Source: Bdellovibrionota bacterium
GTDB taxonomy: Bacteria; Bdellovibrionota; UBA1018; CAUJDS01
Assembly (NCBI GenBank): GCA_963169695.1
Contig: CAUJDS010000034.1
Coordinates: 1-37,009, forward strand
DNA: 37,009 nt
Direction of reading: 5' to 3'
The notes under the pieces were generated by a model. The model had not been told where the DNA came from. It made no database searches and saw nothing but the letters and a program-made list of their open reading frames with translations. A program made the translations under genes and the position numbers. Of the stretch, positions 25,337 through 33,008 are shown piece after piece. How positions within the stretch are numbered: the stretch's first letter is position 1; each line of letters starts with the position of its first letter.

Positions 25337-25345
25337 TGCTACACT
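25337..25345 (+). promoter_or_regulatory. Extended -10 element TGCTACACT before the TadG-like gene
   Basis: TG-N-TACACT ends 6 nt before ATG 25352, and no Shine-Dalgarno is present. This predicts initiation at or beside the start codon, so a leaderless mRNA. Confidence 0.4.
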
Positions 25346-25351
25346 GTCTCT

Positions 25352-27385
25352 ATGAACAGGGGCCAGATCTCTATCCTTGCAGCGCTCTTAATGATCTCCT
25401 TTCTGTCTCTTTTGCAGTTTGTGGTGAACACCGGATTGCTGATCAATGCGCGCATCAATATTCAGAATGCAGCAGATTTGGCTGCCTATGCTGGAGCTTC
25501 AACTCAGGCGCGCAACCTCAATCAAATTTCCTACCTCAATTACGAGATGAGAAGGCAGTATAAGAAGTTTCTTTTTCGCTACTACGTTCTAGGCAATATG
25601 GCTCAGAAAACTCATACGACCGATCCCCCCGGTGGTCCTCGGTCCTGGTCGCCCGATCCCGCTGCACCTGGGTACAATGTCCCAGCCGTCTGTGTGATCT
25701 TCAACCCCAATGACAACTACTGCCAAGTAGTGCGCACGCGCCCAATTGAAACCATTCCTTCGAACCCACTCGACAGCATCGGCGCAGTTTTGAATCAACA
25801 ACTCAAAGCGCTCGAAGCTATTCGACAACAGAATTGCAATAGCATTGGGCTTACCAATTTCAATATCCTCACCTTCTGGCTCTACAATACGGATCCAGAC
25901 TTAAGCCAGATTGAACAAGAAATTCGACAGGGCGGAAGCGGCGGCAATGGAAATGCTCCCAATCAAGAAATCGCCAACATCCTCTCTACGGTTCGAGGCA
26001 TTTCGTCAGGACTTGGATTGATCCCGAAGAACCTCCTGCTCTACCAGCGAATGAAGACGCTGGAATATTACGTTAATTTTCCGCGTCAGACTCAAGTCGA
26101 CCTGGATGTCCTGCAGAACCTTCGTTCGACGGGTGATCCCGGACGAAGAGAACGCACCCTACAGGCCTATATATCGGCGCAGCAAACATTGGGACAGTAC
26201 CTCTTCGACGACTCCTCGATTGTTCTCGATGAGCTCACACCAGATACCCTCTTACGATTGGAGCCACTCAGAACTAGTTTTGAGGCTTATTACATTCAGC
26301 TAAAAACTGGGGATAACAACAGCGAGAACCCCAACGACTGCAAGGGCATTGCAAGTCCCGTATTTGTAAAAGATGCTCCAGTCGGCGCATACAAAGACCC
26401 GACCATCATGACTTACTACGCACTTCGATTGAAGGCGAAGGTGCGAATTCCCTTTTGGCCTTTCTCTACCAACGATGGCGTGATCCTTAAGGCCTATTCC
26501 GCAGCCATGCCCTTTGGAAGCCGCATTGGACCAAGCCCTGCACGCATTGGAGGCGGAAACCTTCCCTTTGTCCGACAGGGAGTCAAGGCCGCGGGACTAA
26601 CCCTCTGCCCCGAATGTCAGGGGGTGCCCAACCTACCTGTCACTGAAGGAGACAGCGTTGGCCAAGGATGGAATCAAGTGGATGTCATCCAAGCCATGTA
26701 CAATGCGTTTCGAGATGCGGGAGGGAGTGTGGTCGACAAGCTCTCCGCACAGGACATGGAGCGCGCTTATCACACAGCCATGGCGCCCAATCCTTCCGAA
26801 CGAGGACTCTACAATATCCCCAACGACCTCGATGCTCCTCCCGATGATCCCACTCATAGCAACGCGGGGGATCCGTTTGTGAATTTCTTCGACAATGAAC
26901 ATGGGTATGCCTTTTGGGCGCCCGTGGTTTCGCCTGAGCAGCTGACAGGATCTCAAGACCTCAATGATATCCTGGCACGCAACCTTCCCAACGGACTAGA
27001 CCCCATCGCTCGGGAAGCGATACTCAATGGAATCCGCGCTTATCAAGGAAAGCTGGACCGCGGCGAAGGCGAAAACAGTGAAGGATTTTCGGTCGCTCGA
27101 ATCATGGATCCCATGCGACGACCAGCGTCAGGCACCGACACAGGGGAGCCTCGGCTATCGGATCGATTCATGATGCGCAGAGTGAGCGATATCAAAACCT
27201 CCTGGAACCGAGTGAAAAACTCGCTATTTTGGGGACGGGGTAGAAACGGATACAGCGTAAAATTTGTCTCGTTTCAGCTCCTGACCTCTAAAGCAGGAAT
27301 CACGACGGATGGACAAAACACCTGGAGCAATGACCTCTTGCTCGACTCGGAGGCCGAAGGCGACCTTCCTTTTGTGAAGCATTGA
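25352..27385 (+). CDS. TadG-like (Flp pilus assembly/Tad) protein
   Basis: The 677-aa product starts with the Tad N-terminal pattern: 'MNRGQISILAALLMI' leading into one membrane helix (about 6-28), then 'INARINIQNAADLAAYAGAS', which matches the TadE/TadG pseudopilin-like motif. The rest is a large exported domain with several Cys pairs ('CNSIGLTNFN', 'CPECQG') and no von Willebrand A motif that I can see. Tad proteins of this kind are minor components of tight-adherence or type II-like secretion machines. No other tad gene (ATPase, prepilin peptidase, secretin) is nearby. The start is fixed by the motif; the upstream in-frame residues look non-coding. Confidence 0.78.
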   Translation: MNRGQISILAALLMISFLSLLQFVVNTGLLINARINIQNAADLAAYAGASTQARNLNQISYLNYEMRRQYKKFLFRYYVLGNMAQKTHTTDPPGGPRSWSPDPAAPGYNVPAVCVIFNPNDNYCQVVRTRPIETIPSNPLDSIGAVLNQQLKALEAIRQQNCNSIGLTNFNILTFWLYNTDPDLSQIEQEIRQGGSGGNGNAPNQEIANILSTVRGISSGLGLIPKNLLLYQRMKTLEYYVNFPRQTQVDLDVLQNLRSTGDPGRRERTLQAYISAQQTLGQYLFDDSSIVLDELTPDTLLRLEPLRTSFEAYYIQLKTGDNNSENPNDCKGIASPVFVKDAPVGAYKDPTIMTYYALRLKAKVRIPFWPFSTNDGVILKAYSAAMPFGSRIGPSPARIGGGNLPFVRQGVKAAGLTLCPECQGVPNLPVTEGDSVGQGWNQVDVIQAMYNAFRDAGGSVVDKLSAQDMERAYHTAMAPNPSERGLYNIPNDLDAPPDDPTHSNAGDPFVNFFDNEHGYAFWAPVVSPEQLTGSQDLNDILARNLPNGLDPIAREAILNGIRAYQGKLDRGEGENSEGFSVARIMDPMRRPASGTDTGEPRLSDRFMMRRVSDIKTSWNRVKNSLFWGRGRNGYSVKFVSFQLLTSKAGITTDGQNTWSNDLLLDSEAEGDLPFVKH

Positions 27386-27412
27386 TCTCCCACTGAGGTG
27401 CCGACTAAGGGG

Positions 27413-27441
27413 TTGCAAGACCCTAGTAACTGAACTATTTT
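27413..27441 (+). promoter_or_regulatory. Weak candidate promoter before the Lys-rich/acidic protein
   Basis: TTGCAA (27413-27418) and TATTTT (27436-27441) stand 17 nt apart; each matches consensus at four of six positions. Initiation would be near 27448, 25 nt before the ATG. It is inferred from spacing only. Confidence 0.3.
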
Positions 27442-27472
27442 CGGTTTCAAGTTACACTTGCGAGGAGATCCC

Positions 27473-28042
27473 ATGGCAAAAAAGAAAAAACCGACTAAGA
27501 ACAAACCCAAAAAAGCCGCAAAAAAACCTGCGAAGCGGTCCGCAAAAAAGCCCCTCAAAAAAGTCGCAAAAAAATCCAAACCACTTTCCAAAGTAAAGAA
27601 GAAGCCCCTCCCACCGACTAAGAAAAAAGCAAAGGCTAAGGCCCCCAAGCAAATTTCAGCAAAAGCCAAACCCAAGGCACCAAAGAAACTTCAGGAAAAG
27701 AAAGCAGCCGCTCCGCAAATCTCCGCTCCGATCAGAAGAGCTTTGCCCGCAGCTAAGCCCCTCAGCGATCCCCCTTCGGGTGCTTCCTTTTCTGAGAACC
27801 CATATCCAGAAGCCGATGATTCGGATGGATCGACGGACATCATGGATACGGCAGAACGAGAAGAAGTACTTGAGGATGAGTTTGAAGAACCCTCTTTAGA
27901 AGACGAAGACGATTTTGTAATCTTCGAAGGTGAATCAGAGGAGCTTGAAGACGAAGAATCGGAAGAAGGCCTTCTCGAAGATGATGAAGTACTTGAGGAT
28001 GAAGCGTCGGACGACGACGACGACCGTGGTCACGACAATTAA
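27473..28042 (+). CDS. Charge-segregated histone H1-like / acidic-tail protein
   Basis: The 189-aa protein has two opposite halves. Residues 1 to about 85 are Lys, Ala and Pro repeats of the eukaryotic H1-tail type (AKKK, KKPAKR, AKKPLKK). Residues about 105-189 are strongly acidic, with Glu/Asp-rich repeats such as 'VLEDEFEEP' and 'DDEVLEDEASDDDDD'. Histone H1-like Lys-rich proteins bind DNA in several bacteria; the acidic tail could mask or tune that binding or recruit partners. GAGGAG lies 5 nt before ATG 27473. It lies 8 nt upstream of the HD phosphohydrolase gene and is likely cotranscribed with it. Low complexity makes homology uninformative, so the DNA-binding role is inference. Confidence 0.75.
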   Translation: MAKKKKPTKNKPKKAAKKPAKRSAKKPLKKVAKKSKPLSKVKKKPLPPTKKKAKAKAPKQISAKAKPKAPKKLQEKKAAAPQISAPIRRALPAAKPLSDPPSGASFSENPYPEADDSDGSTDIMDTAEREEVLEDEFEEPSLEDEDDFVIFEGESEELEDEESEEGLLEDDEVLEDEASDDDDDRGHDN

Positions 28043-28050
28043 GGCATTAC

Positions 28051-29394
28051 GTGGAAATTAGGGACATCCTCCACGGCGCCATTGAATTACGGAAGGAAGA
28101 ACTTCCGATCGTAGATTCCGCGGCTTTTCAGCGACTTCGTCTGATAAAGCAACTTGGATTTTCGGAGCACGCATTTCCAAGCGCGAGTCACAATCGATAC
28201 ATGCACAGCCTTGGAACACTCTCTACTGCGAGCAAGGTGTTTTGGAGCATATTTTCAAAGGATAGTGGCAAAGCACTTCCCACCGAGACCCTTCAGCGAT
28301 GGTCTCACGCTGTCCGCGTTGCGGCGCTGCTTCATGACATCGGACACGGCCCACTTTCGCATACGACTGAGATGGCAATGCCCCGAGTTCAGAAACTTCA
28401 AATTCCAGGGAAAGAAAAGGAGCCTGACCGTCAGGCAACCCACGAAGATTATACGCTTAAAATTTTACTCGATTCTTCACTCACACAGCATCTCAATCGC
28501 TGCGGAGAGAAGGACGGATTTTCTGCGCACCACCTTGCATCGCTGATTGATCCAAGCATAGCCATTGAAGACGACTTCTTCCAAGAGCGGGTTGACGGAG
28601 CGGTCATCGACTTTCAACCTCTCTTTCAGCAAATTATTTCTAGCGAGTTGGATGCGGATCGAATGGATTACCTTCGTCGAGACAGCCTACACGCCGGCGT
28701 AAGCTATGGTCAGTTCGATGCGGATTGGCTCATCTCAAGCCTCCGATTTCATATTCACGAACAAAAGGCTCATCTCTGCCTCGAGCATCGTGCACTTTAT
28801 GCATTTGAAGACTTTCTTATTTCTCGATTCCACATGTTCCTCATGGTCTACTTCCACCACAAAAGTGTCATCTTCGATGAAACACTATCTCGTTATCTAG
28901 GATCCAAGGACTGCGACTACGTGCTGCCATCGGACATTGAGACCTATCTCGGCTATCACGATGCCCACCTCTATGCGCACTTAGAAAAAAGCGCCAACCC
29001 TTGGGCCATGCAGATAGCACAGAAGCGCCCCTATCGAATGCTCTTAGAGCTTCATAGTGGAATTCCTTTTCATGATGAAAGCCAAGGCAAGCAAGACCGG
29101 CTATTTCTCCAAATGGAAGGTGAGTTGAAAGGAATGAATGCGGACTACCTCTCCATTCAATCGACGAGCGAACTTTCCAAATACGCACGTAAGGCCCGAA
29201 CGCCAATCTTTGTACGATACGACAATTTACTTACCCCAACGGAGTACATCCCACTAGAAGAGTGCACGGATCTTTTTCAACGCTATGAAAAGAAACGCAC
29301 CATCCGAAGAATCTACGTGGCTTCCGACACCCTGAAGAAAGTACGAAGCAAGCCTCGCGGCCTACCGTTCGGCCAAGAAGTCCACCTTTCTTGA
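28051..29394 (+). CDS. HD-domain phosphohydrolase (dNTPase/SAMHD1-like, COG1078 type)
   Basis: The 447-aa protein has the HD superfamily metal motifs in order: 'SHNRYMHSLGT', 'VAALLHDIGHGPLSH' and 'SSELDADRMDYLRRDS'. This set and the N-terminal 'DILHGAIELRKEELPIVDSAAFQRLRLIKQLG' (in outline) are typical of the COG1078 group, related to dGTPases and SAMHD1. It probably hydrolyses a nucleotide or phosphate ester; the substrate is not evident. The GTG start at 28051 has AAGG 6 nt upstream and stands 8 nt after the Lys-rich/acidic protein gene. The last 33 nt overlap the convergent protease gene. Confidence 0.9.
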   Translation: MEIRDILHGAIELRKEELPIVDSAAFQRLRLIKQLGFSEHAFPSASHNRYMHSLGTLSTASKVFWSIFSKDSGKALPTETLQRWSHAVRVAALLHDIGHGPLSHTTEMAMPRVQKLQIPGKEKEPDRQATHEDYTLKILLDSSLTQHLNRCGEKDGFSAHHLASLIDPSIAIEDDFFQERVDGAVIDFQPLFQQIISSELDADRMDYLRRDSLHAGVSYGQFDADWLISSLRFHIHEQKAHLCLEHRALYAFEDFLISRFHMFLMVYFHHKSVIFDETLSRYLGSKDCDYVLPSDIETYLGYHDAHLYAHLEKSANPWAMQIAQKRPYRMLLELHSGIPFHDESQGKQDRLFLQMEGELKGMNADYLSIQSTSELSKYARKARTPIFVRYDNLLTPTEYIPLEECTDLFQRYEKKRTIRRIYVASDTLKKVRSKPRGLPFGQEVHLS

Positions 29395-30300
29395 TGGCAC
29401 GATTGCCTCATATCCAGGAATGAGAAATTCAAACCCACCTTGCACCAAATACTCGTATACGTTTTTCATCTCGCTCATCAAGACTGTTGAATCCGACATC
29501 CGCGTGGACCCAAATCCGCCAGAGCTTACAAACAATTTAGAAAAAACTCCGATCAAGAAATTACCACTACGAGTATAGACACCACCGCCCGAAAATCCAA
29601 AATCACCCGGTGCACTCAGCATTCGATAGTCTACGTCTTTTACCTTCGCTAAACTGGTCAACTCTCCACGCGTAGTGTGTGGGCCATTGCCCAAAGGGTA
29701 TCCACAAATACGGACTTCGGTGGTTGCACCTACACTCTTCAACATCTGCGGATTCGGAGGCAATTTGGCAATATATTTGTATTCGGTATTGGATTCAAAT
29801 TGGTAAAGTGCCACATCGTATTTTTTTCCCAATTCATGAAACTTCATTTGCTTAGCATCGAAGTAACCACCATAGTTCACTGCTCCAAAAAAACGTGCCA
29901 CTGTCTCAATAAAGGTTTTTGGGAAAACCGAATGCCCCTCCTCCTTTTCTAAGTTATTACCGTCTTCATCTTTGAAGTGAATTTGCGCCGTATCATCTTT
30001 GGAGTCCTTGCTCCAATTGCTGTGAATTCCATCTCGAACCACGTGAAACGCGGTCAGTACAAAATAGGTAAAGCGGTATTTGGAATCCCAAGGATTCTTC
30101 TTTTGCCCAATGAGCGTGCCACTTCCCAATGGGTTCGTGCCAAAGTCGATTAGGACCGTGGGTCGAATGACTTGTTCGACAATCTCATTTTGCTTAAAAA
30201 CCTCCTCTCCACCTGGATACTGCCTCTGCGCACTAGCAAAACCTGGCACAAAAAGAAATAAAGCACCCCACAAGACTGAGCGTCCCCACTGATTATCCAT
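29362..30300 (-). CDS. Secreted trypsin-like serine protease
   Basis: The 312-aa product has a Sec signal peptide ending near 'PGFASA' and a chymotrypsin/HtrA-like catalytic triad: His86 in 'LTAFHVV', Asp162 in 'KYDVALYQF' and Ser237 in 'GDFGFSGGGVY'. There is no PDZ domain. By family it is an exported endopeptidase; Thr/Ser near 'TNPLGSGTLIG' fits the first beta barrel. ATG 30300 is preferred because GGGGGA stands 8 nt upstream, while ATG 30306 is too close to it. Two AAAAACGTC copies lie upstream. A predatory or scavenging lifestyle would use such proteases, but its target is unknown. Confidence 0.88.
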   Translation of the reverse strand: MDNQWGRSVLWGALFLFVPGFASAQRQYPGGEEVFKQNEIVEQVIRPTVLIDFGTNPLGSGTLIGQKKNPWDSKYRFTYFVLTAFHVVRDGIHSNWSKDSKDDTAQIHFKDEDGNNLEKEEGHSVFPKTFIETVARFFGAVNYGGYFDAKQMKFHELGKKYDVALYQFESNTEYKYIAKLPPNPQMLKSVGATTEVRICGYPLGNGPHTTRGELTSLAKVKDVDYRMLSAPGDFGFSGGGVYTRSGNFLIGVFSKLFVSSGGFGSTRMSDSTVLMSEMKNVYEYLVQGGFEFLIPGYEAIVPSRKVDFLAER

Positions 30301-30328
30301 CGTCATTTCCCCCGTCTTTATTGGTATC

Positions 30329-30347
30329 AAAAACGTCAAAAAACGTC
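30329..30347. promoter_or_regulatory. Tandem AAAAACGTC boxes, candidate operator
   Basis: AAAAACGTC occurs at 30329-30337 and 30339-30347, a 10-bp period that puts both copies on one face of the helix. It lies 29 nt upstream of the protease start, in the divergent region. Regulator binding is inferred from spacing only. Confidence 0.35.
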
Positions 30348-30402
30348 TATTTTTAGGTGCTTATGTCGTAAACTATTGTTATTTAAAGCATTTAAATTGA
30401 TA

Positions 30403-30431
30403 TTGTATAATAATATACGCCGCGTTATACT
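30403..30431 (+). promoter_or_regulatory. Candidate promoter of the small membrane peptide and FliG-like gene
   Basis: TTGTAT (30403-30408) and TATACT (30426-30431) stand 17 nt apart in a very AT-rich stretch. A second -10-like TATAAT lies at 30406-30411. Either would transcribe the 21-aa frame at 30486 and the gene at 30582. Confidence 0.45.
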
Positions 30432-30485
30432 GATAAGGACTCTTCACAATGCTTTTTTATTCTCGGCAAGAATAATGAGGTCACT

Positions 30486-30551
30486 ATGCAGTACGTAGGA
30501 TCATTTGTTTCAATAGGATTGCTCTCACTTATGATGGTCTTCTTGTTTTAG
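30486..30551 (+). CDS. Small hydrophobic membrane peptide (21 aa)
   Basis: The frame encodes MQYVGSFVSIGLLSLMMVFLF, one hydrophobic helix with almost no charge. GAGG stands 5 nt before the ATG. It lies between a likely promoter and the FliG-like gene, 30 nt upstream of that start. It may be a true single-span microprotein or a leader peptide that modulates the next gene. The length is below normal gene-calling cutoffs, so confidence is limited. Confidence 0.4.
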   Translation: MQYVGSFVSIGLLSLMMVFLF

Positions 30552-30581
30552 TGAACTACCCCCAGAGGAGACCTAGAACCC

Positions 30582-31022
30582 ATGGGTGTTTATAGTCGTT
30601 ACAAAAAAGACCCGGATGGCTTGCGCAAGCTTGTGCAGCTGCTTGAATCAACTCCCCTCGATCGCCGCAAACGCATGATTGACGTCGGTTATCAGGAGGA
30701 CGAAGCCTTTACTGAAGAAGCATTAAAATACCTTTTTTCTTTTGAAGACATACTGAATATGCCAGACAGCGAACTCTGCGAAGTTATGGCCAAGGCTCTT
30801 CCAAGAGTCATAGCCATGGCCATCTCAGATTTGGAGGCCTCGATTCAGGAGCGCTTTCTACGCTGTGCCAAACCCAAACAGTTGGGAGAGATTCGCGACC
30901 TCCTGGATCAAACACCTACGGCGCGTGAAGTGGGCGGCGCTCGCCTTCGGATGATCGAGGCTGCGCGTGAAGCCGAACGCGGTGGTTTTGTCCGCACCAA
31001 ACGCATTCCAATTGCTGCCTAG
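30582..31022 (+). CDS. Orphan FliG C-terminal-domain-like protein
   Basis: The 146-aa product resembles the middle/C-terminal part of the flagellar motor switch protein FliG: 'LDRRKRMIDVGYQED' then the hallmark 'LFSFEDILNMPDSELCEVM' (residues 51-69), helices with 'ALPRVIAMAISDL', and 'VGGARLRMIEAAREAERGGFV' at the end. In FliG this region contacts MotA stators and, with its conserved charged helix, generates torque. The protein lacks the FliG N-terminal half and stands away from any flagellar operon, so it is an accessory or divergent relative. GAGGAG stands 11 nt before the ATG. The function outside the motor is unknown. Confidence 0.72.
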   Translation: MGVYSRYKKDPDGLRKLVQLLESTPLDRRKRMIDVGYQEDEAFTEEALKYLFSFEDILNMPDSELCEVMAKALPRVIAMAISDLEASIQERFLRCAKPKQLGEIRDLLDQTPTAREVGGARLRMIEAAREAERGGFVRTKRIPIAA

Positions 31023-31033
31023 GCTTTTATTTT

Positions 31034-31270
31034 TTATTTTGCTCGATAGTTGGCGAGTGGCTCTGTTGCGTAGCGATTTTGCCAAAGTTCCGTAGAAAAG
31101 CGTCGAAATTGTTTGATCTGTTCGTAAAGCTCGGGCTGCCAGCCTTGCGATCCTTCAAAACACTCTTGTTCCATACGTTCCATATCGTGATGAAGGACGG
31201 TCAAGGCTGTATTCAATCCTTGTGTGCGCAGAATCTGCTCATATTTATGTCGATCAAACTTAAAAGCCAT
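31034..31270 (-). CDS. Small conserved-looking hypothetical protein (78 aa)
   Basis: The product is short, soluble and helical, rich in Gln, Glu and aromatic residues ('TVLHHDMERMEQECFEG', 'LYEQIKQFRRFSTELWQN'). No motif is recognised. GAGGG 7 nt before the ATG at 31270 supports translation. It ends only 11 nt from the stop of the FliG-like gene, tail to tail, with no visible terminator between. It might be a small regulatory or structural protein. Confidence 0.6.
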   Translation of the reverse strand: MAFKFDRHKYEQILRTQGLNTALTVLHHDMERMEQECFEGSQGWQPELYEQIKQFRRFSTELWQNRYATEPLANYRAK

Positions 31271-31336
31271 TCCGATTCCCTCGTCGATTTATTTTAGAAA
31301 CTACCAAAGTTTCTTCCGGGCTCAACTAGAAATATT

Positions 31337-31369
31337 CGGGCGCGATGAAAGTATATTCCATCGCGCCCG
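31337..31369 (-). terminator. GC-rich hairpin downstream of the exported protein gene
   Basis: CGGGCGCGATG (31337-31347) and CATCGCGCCCG (31359-31369) form a perfect 11-bp stem with an 11-nt loop. On the minus strand it stands 20 nt after the stop of the 31389-31739 gene and is followed by an AT-rich but not pure-T tract. It fits a terminator or an RNA-stabilising hairpin. Confidence 0.6.
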
Positions 31370-31388
31370 CGTTATCAGTTAGTTCAGT

Positions 31389-31739
31389 TCAGATTTCATT
31401 CGGCAAAACGCGAGATACTCGAATCACGTTTCCGATATCCAGCCTGCCTTCGACCGAAACGGATTTCTTTCCAGAGAAGAAAAGCCGCATTGCAGCGGTT
31501 GAATCTGCCAGCTGATAGGTTGCTCCCGTCTTGGTGTCTAGGAGTTTCAACTGACAGGCATCACCGGTATTTACTTCAGATAAGACACAGGTGAGGTTGC
31601 CGCTGACTGCAATCCCGACCTGCTCTCGCTCCTGCTCGATACTCGAACGGCTTAGCTCGCCTCGAGCCAAGGCCAGGTGAGTCATTACGCATAGAGTCAA
31701 TATTACGATGGATAGGTGAGATGTGATGGTTCGCTTCAT
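31389..31739 (-). CDS. Hypothetical exported protein
   Basis: The 116-aa product has a Sec signal peptide ('MKRTITSHLSIVILTL...' with cleavage near 'LALA') and a small mature domain with two cysteines ('LTCVLSEVNTGDACQL') that may form a disulfide. The pattern of beta strands ('GATYQLADSTAAMRLFF', 'SVSVEGRLDIGNVIRV') recalls small OB-like periplasmic domains, but I cannot name a family. GGAGGAAAT immediately upstream fixes the ATG at 31739. A TTGACA promoter lies about 100 nt upstream and leaves a leader of about 70 nt with a GC hairpin. A strong hairpin follows the stop. Confidence 0.72.
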   Translation of the reverse strand: MKRTITSHLSIVILTLCVMTHLALARGELSRSSIEQEREQVGIAVSGNLTCVLSEVNTGDACQLKLLDTKTGATYQLADSTAAMRLFFSGKKSVSVEGRLDIGNVIRVSRVLPNEI

Positions 31740-31817
31740 GAGATTTCCTCCGTGAGTGTGGGAATGGAGAGGAGCCCTGAAAGCGCCGCCTGCGCTTCCT
31801 AAACCCCCCTTCTCTCC

Positions 31818-31847
31818 ATGGTAGAGAAAATCGAAGGCGTTTGTCAA
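31818..31847 (-). promoter_or_regulatory. Sigma70-type promoter of the 116-aa exported protein
   Basis: On the minus strand TTGACA (31847-31842) and TACCAT (31823-31818) are 18 nt apart. The -35 is a perfect consensus. The resulting leader of about 70 nt contains AAGCGC/GCGCTT arms. Confidence 0.5.
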
Positions 31848-31872
31848 ATTGCTGAAGCAAAGAAACCTTCAG

Positions 31873-32808
31873 CTAGGGAATTAGGCCTAATATGGAGGCA
31901 AACATACGGTTGGCCGTCATAATTTCCCTTAGAAGAGCATCCTTGCCTTCGTCCGGTCGAAAGGATGCATCCCAATATGCCGCAGCAGCAAGGGCTCGCT
32001 CAAAGAACGCTGCCTTATCTTTGCTCACTTCTTCCCAATGATTGCCCACCTCTCCGCGAAGCCAACCAAAGTAGCCGTGGACTTCCGAAAATTCACCGTT
32101 CTTCGGGGATCGAGCTGCCGCCGCCCGACAGAGGCCTCTCATCCTCGTCTCAAACTGCTGAGGACTTTTCCACTGCTGATCGAATCCTCTCAAGTCACTC
32201 CAAGCATTTATAAAGGCTCTCTGAAATGGGCTATTTTGTTCACCCGACCAAAGTTCACGAACAACACTTCGGAAGACTCCGAAATTCTCCATCCAAAGCA
32301 CCGCATAGAGATCGGCTAAAAATTCCTCGATTCCCCTCGAAACTGGCGTCCGTTCTTCTCCTGAGAATGCTTTATTTCGATGCAATCGGATACCGATCAA
32401 ATGATGGGCCCACTCATGGAGGGCAATCGATCGGAAAATCTCGAAATTCGGGGAGTCGGGAACCTCTATCACTTCTAAGCCCCATTCCGTTCCAAAAAAT
32501 CCGTTCTTCTCTTCAGTAAGGATGACCTTGAGATTGAGCGGAATCAGAAGATAGGGATAGCGAGCACGAGTGCCCTGAATCATCTCCACGACCCAGGCTT
32601 CCTTTTCGACATTTCTATATGTCCCGGCTTTCCAAACAAAAGTGACTTCTACGTTGTCTAGGGCATTAATGGGCACCATCATGGTGCTCTGAAAATCAGG
32701 TCCAAAGGCCTTACCGCAACCAGTGAGCATCGAATCGGCTTCTGATGCCAAAACACTCAGCCCGAAAAAGCTCACCAAGAAAAGAAGATACGAAGTACGC
32801 AGTAGCAT
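31873..32808 (-). CDS. Exported protein with HExxH zinc-metallopeptidase motif
   Basis: The 311-aa product has a signal peptide ('MLLRTSYLLFLVSFFGLSVLAS') and a gluzincin-like active-site sequence 'ALHEWAHHLIG' (His131, Glu132, His135), followed about 25-30 residues later by 'GIEEFLADLYAVLW', where a Glu or Asp could be the third zinc ligand. This arrangement fits a secreted zinc peptidase, but I cannot name the family. GGAGGT 11 nt before ATG 32808 supports this start; an ATG at 32838 would add a less typical N-terminus. It is followed by the TTGACA promoter of the next minus gene. Substrate unknown. Confidence 0.72.
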   Translation of the reverse strand: MLLRTSYLLFLVSFFGLSVLASEADSMLTGCGKAFGPDFQSTMMVPINALDNVEVTFVWKAGTYRNVEKEAWVVEMIQGTRARYPYLLIPLNLKVILTEEKNGFFGTEWGLEVIEVPDSPNFEIFRSIALHEWAHHLIGIRLHRNKAFSGEERTPVSRGIEEFLADLYAVLWMENFGVFRSVVRELWSGEQNSPFQRAFINAWSDLRGFDQQWKSPQQFETRMRGLCRAAAARSPKNGEFSEVHGYFGWLRGEVGNHWEEVSKDKAAFFERALAAAAYWDASFRPDEGKDALLREIMTANRMFASILGLIP

Positions 32809-32920
32809 CAGAATCAGGTACCTCCAAATAATGCGCATAGTCAAATCAATTAGCAATGTCCAACATTGCATCTGCCCCCAATTTCGATTAGTTTGGCCAC
32901 TTCTCAATTTCAACTCGTGT

Positions 32921-32998
32921 CGGGGTGTAGCGCAGCCTGGCTAGCGCATCTGCTTTGGGAGCAGAGGGTCGCTGGTTCGAATCCAGTCACCCCGACCA
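32921..32998 (+). tRNA. tRNA-Pro (anticodon TGG)
   Basis: The 78-nt sequence folds as a cloverleaf: acceptor arms CGGGGTG and CACCCCG, D arm GCGC/GCGC, anticodon stem TCTGC/GCAGA around loop TTTGGGA (anticodon TGG, proline), T arm GCTGG/CCAGT around TTCGAAT, and an encoded CCA end. A strong intrinsic terminator starts 11 nt downstream. Its 3' end is duplicated at 33169-33189. Confidence 0.96.
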
Positions 32999-32999
32999 T
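32979..32999 (+). repeat. tRNA-Pro 3'-end sequence, source copy of a 21-bp direct repeat
   Basis: The 21 bp covering the T-arm 3' side, acceptor strand and CCA plus one T recur exactly at 33169-33189, 190 bp downstream. Tyrosine-recombinase elements commonly use such tRNA 3' ends as attachment sites. No integrase is visible nearby. Confidence 0.8.
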
Positions 33000-33008
33000 A
33001 AAAAAAGA

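Larger units (their letters stand above)
24944..25351. other. 408-nt intergenic region with a REP-like palindrome
   Basis: No supported gene lies here. It holds the divergent upstream regions of the exported protein (minus) and the TadG-like gene (plus). It also holds a 27-bp near-perfect palindrome at 25096-25122 followed by a short T run, part of a dispersed repeat also found near 35117. A short open frame at 25117 begins inside the repeat and is not considered real. Confidence 0.6.
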
